Source: CAWJEL01 sp964647255
GTDB lineage: Bacteria; Chloroflexota; Anaerolineae; CG2-30-64-16
DNA length: 6,258 bases
Assembly: GCA_964647255.1 (NCBI GenBank)
Contig: CAZYGI010000142.1
Span: 1 to 6,258, forward strand
Direction of reading: 5' to 3'
Shown here: positions 1 to 5,638 of the stretch, piece after piece
Numbering within the stretch: position 1 is the first letter of the stretch
Layout: each line of letters starts with the position of its first letter
Notes under the pieces: model-generated
What the model saw: the letters and a program-made list of their open reading frames with translations, nothing else
What the model was told of the DNA's origin: nothing
The model's database searches: none
Translations under genes and position numbers: made by a program

Positions 1-1149
1 CGACAGCCCCTCAAGGCGACGCTGGTGCTGGAGGCAGCGGACGGCGCCATCGTCGGTCGGGATGATCGCCCCATCGTCAACGACCGGCACCTGGCGCCGG
101 ATCAGTGGGCGGCGACCGATCGGCCGCTCGGCGCGTATCTGCTGTATCCCGACCCGGCGACGCCACCGGGAACGTACACCCTGAGACTGGCCGTCTACGA
201 TCCCGCGACGCTGGCGCAACTGCCGGTCAGTGGGGCGAGCGCCCAGGGCGGCTTCGTGACGTTGGGCCAGGTGACGCTGACCCGCGCCGACGCGCCGGCC
301 TCCGCCGACCGGTTGGCGCTGGACGCGCGCTACGCCGCGTCCTGGCAGGGCGTGCGGCTGCTGGGCCGCGGCCCGCTGCCCGCAACGATCGGCCCCGGCG
401 ACCGGTTGGCGTTCGATCTGTACTGGCAGAGCGAGCGTTCGGGCCCCGCGACTGTCAATCTCCGCCTGACGCTTGCCCCTGTCGAGGGCGGCGCCGCCTT
501 CTCCCAGGATGCCGAGCCGGTGGCGGGCTATCCGACCGCAGACTGGGCGGCCGGCGAAGTGCTGCGCGGGGGCCAGCGCTGGCAGACTGACCCGGCCTTG
601 CCCAACGGTCGCTATCGTCTGTCCCTGCAATTGATCGGCCCAGATGGGATGGTGTTGTTTGCGGTCGAGTTGGGGCAGCTCACGGTGGCCGGCCGGCCGC
701 ACAGCTTCGCGCCTCCCACGCAGATGGATGCGCGTTCGGGCGCCCGCCTTGGCGACTTTGCCCGGCTGCTGGGCTATCGCCTGCAAACCCCGGATGCCCG
801 GGGCGCCGGCTCAACCTCAGCCTTAACCTTAACCTTATTCTGGCAGGCCGAAGGCGCCAGCGATCTTCCCTACACCGTCTCTGCCCAACTGCTGGACGCG
901 ACCGGCGCGCTGCGCGCCCAGCGCGATCAGCAGCCGGCCGAGGGCGCCGCGCCGACGACCGGCTGGCTCCCCGGTGAGATCATCACCGACACCTATCGGT
1001 TGGATCTCCCGGCCGATGTCACGCCCGGCGCCTATCAACTGATCCTACGCCTCTATGACCCGGCCACGATGACCGTCCTGCCTGCCACCGGCGCAGGCGG
1101 CGAGACGCTTGGCGACTCGCTGCCGCTGGGGCAGGTCCAGCTTCGGTGA
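1..1149 (+). CDS. C-terminal part of a large beta-sandwich repeat protein (5'-truncated), probably of a membrane glycosyltransferase-like protein
   Basis: The frame is open from base 1, so this is the last 382 residues of a longer protein; the GTG at 25 is internal. The visible part has no membrane segment or signal peptide. It consists of about two and a half related units of roughly 130 residues. Each has a 'DLYWQ' or 'LFWQA' strand, then a 'D..P..G..PT..W..GE' segment, then 'PG.Y.L.L.LYDP.T' (for example bases 169-222 and 1024-1071), and ends in a 'LGQV.L' strand. The first unit is cut by the window edge; the second starts near 300 and the third near 720. Such units are typical of the extracytoplasmic C-terminal ends of large multi-membrane glycosyltransferase-like proteins in Chloroflexota, which is a family-level recollection. 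The catalytic part lies upstream and cannot be seen, so enzyme function is not established. It is separated from the next gene by 154 bases and a hairpin, so it probably belongs to a different transcription unit. Confidence 0.75.
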   Translation, partial: RQPLKATLVLEAADGAIVGRDDRPIVNDRHLAPDQWAATDRPLGAYLLYPDPATPPGTYTLRLAVYDPATLAQLPVSGASAQGGFVTLGQVTLTRADAPASADRLALDARYAASWQGVRLLGRGPLPATIGPGDRLAFDLYWQSERSGPATVNLRLTLAPVEGGAAFSQDAEPVAGYPTADWAAGEVLRGGQRWQTDPALPNGRYRLSLQLIGPDGMVLFAVELGQLTVAGRPHSFAPPTQMDARSGARLGDFARLLGYRLQTPDARGAGSTSALTLTLFWQAEGASDLPYTVSAQLLDATGALRAQRDQQPAEGAAPTTGWLPGEIITDTYRLDLPADVTPGAYQLILRLYDPATMTVLPATGAGGETLGDSLPLGQVQLR

Positions 1150-1200
1150 ATTCCTCCTCGAGCAACCCCTCAGCGCCATTCCGGTGGGTTTTCGCCGCAT

Positions 1201-1241
1201 TGTAGCGCCCGCTACATAGCAAATCGTAGGCGGGTGCTATG
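1201..1241 (+). terminator. Strong hairpin between the first two genes; possible terminator or leader structure
   Basis: Bases 1201-1215 pair with 1226-1241 over 15 base pairs (three G-U wobbles at 1201/1241, 1202/1240 and 1207/1235) with a single bulged G at 1229 and a 10-base loop at 1216-1225. It lies 51 bases after the upstream stop and about 60 bases before the next start. No U-tract follows, so it is not a canonical Rho-independent terminator. It could be a termination or 3'-processing signal for the upstream gene, or an element in the 5' leader of the downstream operon. The left half also forms a DNA palindrome (TGTAGCG-CC-CGCTACA, 1201-1216), so an operator is another reading. Confidence 0.4.
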
Positions 1242-1290
1242 TGTAGTCTGTTTGATATCGTATTGTGAACTACTCGCTTACTCATGGAGA

Positions 1291-1296
1291 AGGAGG
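1291..1296 (+). promoter_or_regulatory. Shine-Dalgarno site fixing the GTG start at 1304
   Basis: AGGAGG, a perfect anti-Shine-Dalgarno match, sits 7 bases before GTG 1304. An in-frame GTG at 1265 has no such site and would place an unusual 13-residue extension before the protein. The site is therefore the deciding evidence for the shorter start. Confidence 0.8.
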
Positions 1297-1303
1297 AAGA
1301 CCA

Positions 1304-1846
1304 GTGGCAGAGTCCACGGCTGTCAGCAATATCTCTGAGCGCGCTCGACCGATCTCCAGGCGCTCGTTCATCCTCGGTCTGGGAGGGTTATTGGCCGGCG
1401 GTGCAATCTTGCGGGGAAGGGCGGTCGCTGCGGCATCGGGTCTGCGAGAGGCGCGAGGTGCGGCGGCAGGTCTCGCACAGCACGATCCAGTCGCTCCCGC
1501 AGACAAGACAACGCTTGCGGCGCCGGACCCACAGGCAACGGCCTTTTCTGCCCTGGTCGGTCAGCGGTTTGCGGTGCGCGGCGGAGGCGCAGCGCAGGAG
1601 ATGGAGTTGGCCCGGGTGCAGGTCCGCGCCTGGCGCGCCGCGCAGCCGCAGCGGATCGGTCAACAGACCTCGCGCGGCGAGGCTTTCTCCTTGATGTTTG
1701 TGGGCGTGTCCGAGCGCACCTTGCCCCAGGGCACCTATCGCTTCGAACACGCCAGGACGGGCGCCTTCGATCTGCTGATCGTCCCGATGGCGACGAATGA
1801 GCGGGGTCAGTTATACGAAGCGGCGTTCAACTTGCTCCAGGCGTAA
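1304..1846 (+). CDS. Tat-signal DUF6916-like exported protein
   Basis: A 180-residue protein with a clear twin-arginine signal: S-R-R-S-F-I-L at residues 18-24, a Gly/Leu/Ala-rich hydrophobic stretch to about 36, and an A-V-A-A region near 40-43 suited to signal peptidase. It should be exported folded across the cytoplasmic membrane. After a linker rich in Ala (about 44-78), residues 80-180 form a compact domain ending in 'FDLLIVP' and 'QLYEAAFNLL'. This matches the small protein at 4165-4467 ('FDLFLVP', 'FLYEAVFNRL'), so the two share one fold. I relate the domain to DUF6916, a family often seen beside tail-collar proteins; that assignment is from memory of the motifs. No catalytic residues are recognisable. 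The GNAT gene follows after 15 bases, consistent with co-transcription. The GTG start is chosen on its strong RBS. Function is unknown; a structural or binding role outside the cytoplasm is an inference. Confidence 0.8.
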   Translation: MAESTAVSNISERARPISRRSFILGLGGLLAGGAILRGRAVAAASGLREARGAAAGLAQHDPVAPADKTTLAAPDPQATAFSALVGQRFAVRGGGAAQEMELARVQVRAWRAAQPQRIGQQTSRGEAFSLMFVGVSERTLPQGTYRFEHARTGAFDLLIVPMATNERGQLYEAAFNLLQA

Positions 1847-1861
1847 GCCAAAGCGGGACAG

Positions 1862-2386
1862 ATGAACCTCACATTTCGCTCTGCTCAGGCCAACGACACT
1901 GATTTTCTGTATCGGCTCTACTGCAGCACCCGCGCTGATGAGGTGGCGCTGTGGGGCTGGAGCGCGGCTCAGGCGGATCAGTTTCTCCGGCTGCAGTTCG
2001 CGGCCCAATGCCGCGGCTACGCGTCGGAGCTGCCGGACGCTGAGAACTGGATCGTGCGGGTGGACGGCCAGGACGCCGGCCGGATGTTGGTGCGGCGGTC
2101 GGGCGAGGCGCTCCTGTTGGCCGATCTCGCGCTGCTGTCGGAGTTCCGCGACGCCGGAATCGGGACCGCGCTCGTCCGCCAGCTTCAGGCGGAAGCTGCA
2201 CAGGCCGGCGTGCCTGTCCGCCTCCATGTGCTGAACGACAGCCCGGCCCGGCGGCTCTACACGCGGCTGGGGTTTGCGCCGGTAGCCGACGACGGCATGT
2301 ATCTGGCGATGGCGTGGCAATCCGGCGCGGCCGGGGAAACGCAACGTGAGGGCTCCGATGCTCACCAGTCTCAGGCTGCTTTTTGA
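1862..2386 (+). CDS. GNAT-family N-acetyltransferase
   Basis: A 174-residue GNAT protein, expected to be cytosolic and to transfer an acetyl group from acetyl-CoA to an amine. The N-terminus 'LTFRSAQANDTDFLYRLY' is the usual first strand and helix. The CoA pyrophosphate loop is R-D-A-G-I-G-T-A at 96-103, fitting the R/Q-x-x-G-x-G/A motif A. The closing motif 'NDSPARRLYTRLGF' at 125-138 is the classic motif B, with the Tyr that often acts as general acid (Y133). The acceptor is not deducible. The GNAT fold should end near residue 152. The last 22 residues are polar and low in complexity, and their codons overlap the start of the next gene. It begins 15 bases after the Tat-DUF6916 gene, with only a weak upstream purine run as RBS, so coupling to the upstream gene is likely. 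Confidence 0.9.
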   Translation: MNLTFRSAQANDTDFLYRLYCSTRADEVALWGWSAAQADQFLRLQFAAQCRGYASELPDAENWIVRVDGQDAGRMLVRRSGEALLLADLALLSEFRDAGIGTALVRQLQAEAAQAGVPVRLHVLNDSPARRLYTRLGFAPVADDGMYLAMAWQSGAAGETQREGSDAHQSQAAF

Positions 2387-2942
2387 TTTCGATCCCGGCC
2401 TGCTCACGCGCGACCTGACCGTTGTCGCCCCGGAAGAGTGGATCTCTCACTTCAACACGAGCATCTACGAGGGGGATTGGAGCGGCGTGGCTTTGCGTGC
2501 GGTGAGCGGCGCAGCGCTGCCGCTCTATCCCGATCCGACGGCCACGGAGCAGTTCACCGACACGACGGTCTTGGCGCGCTGCCCGTACTATCGCGAGGTT
2601 CTGGCGACCTTCAAGTGCCCGTTGACCTCGGCTCGGCTGCTGCGCCTGCGGGCCGGCTCAAGCATCGCCGAGCACCGCGACTATAGGCTGGGGTATGAGG
2701 ACGGCGAGGTCAGGCTCCACGTGCCCATCGTCACCGATCCGGGCGTAGCCTTCTTCCTGGCCGGCGAGCGCGTCCCGATGGCCGTGGGTGAGTGCTGGTA
2801 TCTCAACGTGAACCTCCCGCACCGAGTCGAGAACCGCAGCCAGATTGACCGGGTCCACCTGGTGATTGACTGCGTGGTCAACGACTGGCTGGCGCAGTTC
2901 TTTCGTGAAGACAGCAGCAGGCTAAATGATGTGCGAGCTTGA
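2358..2942 (+). CDS. Aspartyl/asparaginyl beta-hydroxylase-like Fe(II)/2-oxoglutarate oxygenase
   Basis: About 194 residues, matching the Asp/Asn beta-hydroxylase family (PF05118 type), which hydroxylates Asp/Asn side chains or related substrates using O2, Fe(II) and 2-oxoglutarate. The cupin core shows 'EHRDYRLG' with H106-x-D108 as first metal ligands, 'LHVPI' around H121, 'NLPHRVEN' with the distal ligand H155, and 'DRVHLVIDC' with R165 placed to bind 2-oxoglutarate. 'EEWISHFN..IYEGDWSGVALR' near 26-47 is a conserved N-terminal segment of bacterial members. It carries the full His-x-Asp...His triad, whereas the animal AspH enzyme lacks the Asp. I chose ATG 2358 because GAGG lies 6 bases upstream. 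GTG 2346, adding four residues, is possible and has GGGGA upstream. Either start lies inside the end of the GNAT gene (29 or 41 bases overlap), suggesting translational coupling. The true substrate is unknown. Confidence 0.85.
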   Translation: MLTSLRLLFDFDPGLLTRDLTVVAPEEWISHFNTSIYEGDWSGVALRAVSGAALPLYPDPTATEQFTDTTVLARCPYYREVLATFKCPLTSARLLRLRAGSSIAEHRDYRLGYEDGEVRLHVPIVTDPGVAFFLAGERVPMAVGECWYLNVNLPHRVENRSQIDRVHLVIDCVVNDWLAQFFREDSSRLNDVRA

Positions 2943-3162
2943 GGGGCAGGCGGCGAGCGGCGGCGCGTTCGAGCGCTTCCGTGCGCTGGTGATGACCGAC
3001 CCGGCGCTCCAGGAGCAATTGTGGGCCGTTTCTGAGCGGGAGGCGTTTATGGCGCTGGCTGTGGCGCTGGGCAAGGCTCACGGGTGCGACTTTGCCGCCG
3101 AGGACGTCGGGCAGGCTCTGCATGCAGGGCGGCGGGCGTGGATCGAGCGGTGGCTGCCGTGA
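2926..3162 (+). CDS. Nif11-domain small protein (leader-peptide-like, no core)
   Basis: A 78-residue acidic, largely helical protein. Residues 15-65 fit the Nif11 / Nif11-like leader pattern: 'FERFRALVMTDPALQEQL', then 'REAFMALAVALGKAHGC', then 'DFAAEDVGQAL'. In RiPP pathways such domains act as leader peptides recognised by modifying enzymes. In other settings they are free-standing small proteins. Here the domain is followed only by 'HAGRRAWIERWLP', with no Gly-Gly-type cleavage site and no Cys/Ser/Thr-rich core, so a classical precursor is unlikely. It overlaps the hydroxylase gene by 17 bases and ends in a GTGA junction with the sulfotransferase. This placement between two modification enzymes suggests an accessory or docking role (inference). 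Tandem ATGs at 2926 and 2929 are both possible; the GCAGG at 2917-2921 fits 2929 slightly better. Confidence 0.75.
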   Translation: MMCELEGQAASGGAFERFRALVMTDPALQEQLWAVSEREAFMALAVALGKAHGCDFAAEDVGQALHAGRRAWIERWLP

Positions 3163-4172
3163 ACCCGGCGGACTGGCGCGATTGGGCGCCGATCCGGGTC
3201 TACCGCCGCGACGGCCAGTGGCAGGCCGACTGGTGTTTCCTGGGCGCTGAACGGCTCACCGCTCCGTTCTTTGACCAGACCGTTGAGCTCTGTCTGCGCC
3301 GGCCGTTCAACCTGGCCTTCCGACGGCAGACCCCGATGACGCTGCTGGAAGAGCTGCGAGCGACCGACCCGGGGATTCCGCCGACGGGTTTTATCTTTCA
3401 CATGTCGCGCTGCGGCTCGACCCTGGTCTCGCAGATGTTGGCGGGGCTGCGGTCCAATATCGTCGTTTCGGAAGCGAGCGTCGTGGACGGGGTGCTGCGG
3501 TCGGCGCAGTGGGATCCTGACGTAACGGATGCGCAGTGGATCGCCTGGCTGCGGGGCGTGATCAGCGCGTTGGGGCGCCGTCGCGGCGTTCAGGAAAGCC
3601 GTTTCTTCATCAAGTTCGACAGTTGGCATACGGTGGACCTGGGGCTGATCCGGCAGGCGTATCCCGAGGTGCCCTGGCTCTTTTTGTACCGAGACCCGAT
3701 TGAAGTGCTGGTTTCGCATCGGCGGCAACCCGGCGCCCAGATGGTGCCCGGCATGGTGGGGCCCGGGTGGCTGGGGTTGGATCTGGCTGCCGTGGCCGCG
3801 ATGACGCTCGAGGAATACGCCGTCCGCGTGCTTACGACCATTTGCGAGGCCGCGTTGGCGCATCGGTCTGATGGCGGGCTGTTTGTGAACTACCGGCAGT
3901 TGCCCGACGCTGCCTGCACGGAGATCCCGGCGCACTTCGGGATCACGTTCGATGCCGAGGAGCTAGCGCGGATGCGCCAGGCGGCCGGGTTTGACGCCAA
4001 GACGCCGGCGCTGACTTTTGTGGCGGACGCCGTGAGCAAGCAAGCCGCGGCCACTGCGGAGATGCGCCGCCTGTCCGAGCGATGGCTGGCGCCGCTGTAC
4101 GTCAAGCTCGAGGCGTGCCGCCTCGGCGCAGGCCGGGTGGTTGATTTTTTTGGAGAGGACAACCGTGTCTGA
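3159..4172 (+). CDS. PAPS-dependent sulfotransferase family protein
   Basis: A 337-residue sulfotransferase-fold protein, expected to move a sulfuryl group from PAPS to a hydroxyl or amine. Residues 78-94 hold strand 'GFIFHM' and the 5'-phosphosulfate loop S-R-C-G-S-T (83-88) followed by a helix, the variant typical of sulfotransferase family 3 (PF13469). 'FIKFDSWH' (150-157) supplies the usual conserved Lys (K152), and 'YRDPIEVLVSH' (177-187) is the 3'-phosphate site with R178 and S186. An N-terminal segment of about 70 residues ('APFFDQTVELCLRRPFN') precedes the fold. There is no signal peptide, so it is cytosolic. The start GTG 3159 makes a 4-base GTGA overlap with the Nif11 gene stop, a classic coupling junction. 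In-frame GTGs at 3084, 3138 and 3150 are less likely. The acceptor is unknown; context suggests a product of this cluster. Confidence 0.85.
   Translation: MNPADWRDWAPIRVYRRDGQWQADWCFLGAERLTAPFFDQTVELCLRRPFNLAFRRQTPMTLLEELRATDPGIPPTGFIFHMSRCGSTLVSQMLAGLRSNIVVSEASVVDGVLRSAQWDPDVTDAQWIAWLRGVISALGRRRGVQESRFFIKFDSWHTVDLGLIRQAYPEVPWLFLYRDPIEVLVSHRRQPGAQMVPGMVGPGWLGLDLAAVAAMTLEEYAVRVLTTICEAALAHRSDGGLFVNYRQLPDAACTEIPAHFGITFDAEELARMRQAAGFDAKTPALTFVADAVSKQAAATAEMRRLSERWLAPLYVKLEACRLGAGRVVDFFGEDNRV
4152..4158 (+). promoter_or_regulatory. Shine-Dalgarno site fixing the GTG start at 4165
   Basis: GGAGAGG lies 6 bases before GTG 4165, inside the end of the sulfotransferase gene. It favours this start over the in-frame TTG at 4141, which has no RBS and would add eight residues. 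Confidence 0.75.
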
Positions 4173-4467
4173 ACAGTTGAGCAGGGACAGTTTCGCGGCG
4201 CAGTTGAACAGCATCTTTCACGTCCAGGACGCAGGGGGCGTGTCGTGTGCACTCGTGCTGACCGAGCTGCGCGCTGGCCGTTCGTCCGATCGGCAGGAGC
4301 AGTTCGCCCTGACCTTCCGCGGGCCGCATGCACCCTTCCTGGAGCAGGGCACGTTGGGGGTGACGCATCCTGTCATGGGGCGGTTCGATCTCTTTTTGGT
4401 GCCGGTCGGCCGGGAGGCGGACGGCTTTCTGTACGAAGCGGTGTTCAACCGGCTGCGGCCGGAATGA
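4165..4467 (+). CDS. DUF6916-like small protein
   Basis: A 100-residue protein without signal peptide or membrane segment, beginning 'SEQLSRDSFAAQLN'. The C-terminal half shows 'EQFALTFRGP', 'FLEQGT', 'MGRFDLFLVPVG' and 'FLYEAVFNRL'. This is the same order of motifs as in the exported protein encoded at 1304-1846 ('EAFSLMFVGV', 'LPQGT', 'GAFDLLIVP', 'LYEAAFNLL'). The two are paralogues in different compartments. I relate both to DUF6916, a family commonly found near tail-collar (MdpB-like) genes; this rests on motif memory, not a search. The gene overlaps the sulfotransferase end by 8 bases and is probably the last gene of the coupled block, since a 103-base gap follows. No enzymatic residues are evident. 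A structural, chaperone-like or binding role is possible, but function is unknown. Confidence 0.75.
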   Translation: MSEQLSRDSFAAQLNSIFHVQDAGGVSCALVLTELRAGRSSDRQEQFALTFRGPHAPFLEQGTLGVTHPVMGRFDLFLVPVGREADGFLYEAVFNRLRPE

Positions 4468-4499
4468 TGTCAGCGGGGCGGCGCAGGCGTTCTGTCGGC

Positions 4500-4518
4500 G
4501 CCGTCGCTTCGGCTTTTT
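4500..4518 (+). terminator. Weak candidate Rho-independent terminator
   Basis: GCCG (4500-4503) can pair with CGGC (4510-4513) around a six-base loop, followed directly by five T (4514-4518). The four-pair stem is marginal. It lies in the 103-base gap between the DUF6916-like gene and the collar genes, where a partial terminator could lower or separate expression. I see no convincing promoter in this gap. Confidence 0.25.
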
Positions 4519-4570
4519 GCTCTGCTTCTGCCGCGCGGAGCGTTCAGGATTGGGATGAAAGGAATCAGAC

Positions 4571-5086
4571 ATGAGTACGCCATTCATCGGTGAGATTCGC
4601 ATGTTCGGTGGGAACTTTGCGCCGCGCGGGTGGGCGTTCTGCGACGGGCAGCTTCTAGCCATTGCCCAGAACGATGTGCTTTTTGCCTTGATCGGCACGA
4701 CGTATGGCGGCGACGGGCAGACAACTTTCTCCTTGCCCGACCTGCGCGGCCGGATTCCGGTCCATGCTGGGCAAGGTCCCGGCCTGTCGGGCTACGTGCT
4801 GGGCCAGCAGGCCGGCGTCGAGACCGTCACGCTCACGCAGCAGCAGCTTCCGGTGCACTCCCATGCGGCGCAGGCGCAGTCCGGGCCGGGGAATCAGGCG
4901 GCGCCGAGCGGCGGCGTGTGGGCGAGCTCCGGGCAGAATCAATTCTCCGGGGGCGCACCCAACTCTCCGATGGGCAGCAGTGCGATCCGGCCCGTGGGCG
5001 GCAGTCAACCGCACGATAACGTGGCGCCCTACCAGGCTCTCAGCTTCATTATCGCCCTCGAGGGCGTCTTCCCGCAGCAAGGCTAG
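4571..5086 (+). CDS. Phage tail collar domain / MdpB-like protein, copy 1
   Basis: A 171-residue member of the tail-collar (PF07484) / microcystin-dependent protein (COG4675) family, small proteins related to the receptor-binding end of phage short tail fibres. The N-terminal collar domain spans about 4-68: 'PFIGEIRMFGGNFAPRGWA.C.GQ', 'QNDVLFALIGTTYGG.GQTTF' and 'LPDLRGRIPVH'. 'GQGPGL' at 67-72 and 'LPVHSH' with H96-x-H98 follow; such HxH pairs bind metal in trimeric phage tail-fibre tips. Residues 100-140 are Gly/Ser/Ala/Gln-rich and variable between copies, and the C-terminus 'GGSQPH...PYQALSFIIALEGVFP' is conserved. Length is normal for the family. AAAGGA lies 7 bases before the ATG. No secretion signal is visible. 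Whether it serves a phage-derived particle or acts as a stand-alone surface or extracellular protein is not shown here. Confidence 0.92.
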   Translation: MSTPFIGEIRMFGGNFAPRGWAFCDGQLLAIAQNDVLFALIGTTYGGDGQTTFSLPDLRGRIPVHAGQGPGLSGYVLGQQAGVETVTLTQQQLPVHSHAAQAQSGPGNQAAPSGGVWASSGQNQFSGGAPNSPMGSSAIRPVGGSQPHDNVAPYQALSFIIALEGVFPQQG

Positions 5087-5113
5087 CGCGGCGGTATCTA
5101 CAGGAGAATCACG

Positions 5114-5611
5114 ATGAGTACTCCCTTCCTCGGTGAAATCAAAATGGTCGCCTTCAACTTCGCGCCGAAGGGCTGGGCGCTGTGCAACGGCCAGTTGCTG
5201 CAGATCAACCAGAACCAGGCGCTCTTTTCGATCCTTGGCACGACCTACGGCGGCAACGGCCAGACGACTTTTGCGTTGCCCGACTTGCGCGGGCGCAGCC
5301 CCGTCCATCCCGGCTCACAGGTCATCTTGGGCCAGGTCGGCGGGGAGGAGAATCATACGCTGACGATTGTGGAGATGCCGGCGCACACCCATCAGGCTGC
5401 CGGTGACGCGAACAGCGCGACCGTTGCATCGCCCACCGGCAATGTTTGGGCGGCGTCGGATAACAATCCGTTCAGCAGCGCGCCGGACACGACGATGAAC
5501 CCGGCATCGGTGGGGACGGCAGGCGGCAGCCAGCCGCATCCCAACCAGCAGCCTTATCTTGTCGTCAATTTCGTGATCGCCTTGCAGGGGATCTTCCCCT
5601 CGCGAAATTAG
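5114..5611 (+). CDS. Phage tail collar domain / MdpB-like protein, copy 2
   Basis: A 165-residue paralogue of its neighbours with the same collar domain: 'PFLGEIKMVAFNFAPKGWALC', 'FSILGTTYGGNGQTTFALPDLRGRSPVH'-type segments within residues 4-65. It lacks the 'GQGPGL' segment of copies 1 and 3, running instead 'PGSQVILGQVGGEEN', which makes it the shortest. 'MPAHTH' gives the H91-x-H93 pair. The middle (about 96-134) is Asn/Ser/Ala-rich and unlike the other copies. The end 'GGSQPHPN...PYLVVNFVIALQGIFPSRN' is conserved. AGGAGA sits 6 bases before ATG 5114, and the spacer from copy 1 is 27 bases, so the copies are almost certainly co-transcribed. Different sequence in the middle suggests the copies do not bind the same target, or that they assemble together as a hetero-oligomer; both are inferences. 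Confidence 0.92.
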   Translation: MSTPFLGEIKMVAFNFAPKGWALCNGQLLQINQNQALFSILGTTYGGNGQTTFALPDLRGRSPVHPGSQVILGQVGGEENHTLTIVEMPAHTHQAAGDANSATVASPTGNVWAASDNNPFSSAPDTTMNPASVGTAGGSQPHPNQQPYLVVNFVIALQGIFPSRN

Positions 5612-5638
5612 GGCGCAACTGAATCAAAGGAGCCTACC

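Noticed and set aside
1251..1280. Sigma-70 promoter (TTGATA at 1252-1257)
   Set aside because: No acceptable -10 hexamer at 16-18 bases downstream; the match is not above chance.
1265..1303. Upstream GTG start for the Tat-signal protein
   Set aside because: AGGAGG lies 7 bases before GTG 1304, giving a normal n-region before the twin-arginine motif; the extension has no RBS.
1811..2407. Long - strand open frames opposite the GNAT gene
   Set aside because: The + strand GNAT has clear motifs A and B; the antisense frames look compositional and have no family features.
2926..3162. Classical RiPP precursor peptide
   Set aside because: No Gly-Gly-type cleavage site and no Cys/Ser/Thr-rich core follow the Nif11-like domain.
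3078..3935. 285-codon open frame on the - strand
   Set aside because: It lies opposite the sulfotransferase, has Arg/Pro/His-rich composition typical of antisense frames in GC-rich DNA, and shows no recognisable motif.
4102..5308. Large - strand frames opposite the second DUF6916-like and the first collar genes
   Set aside because: The + strand products are recognisable families; the antisense products are biased and have no credible RBS context.
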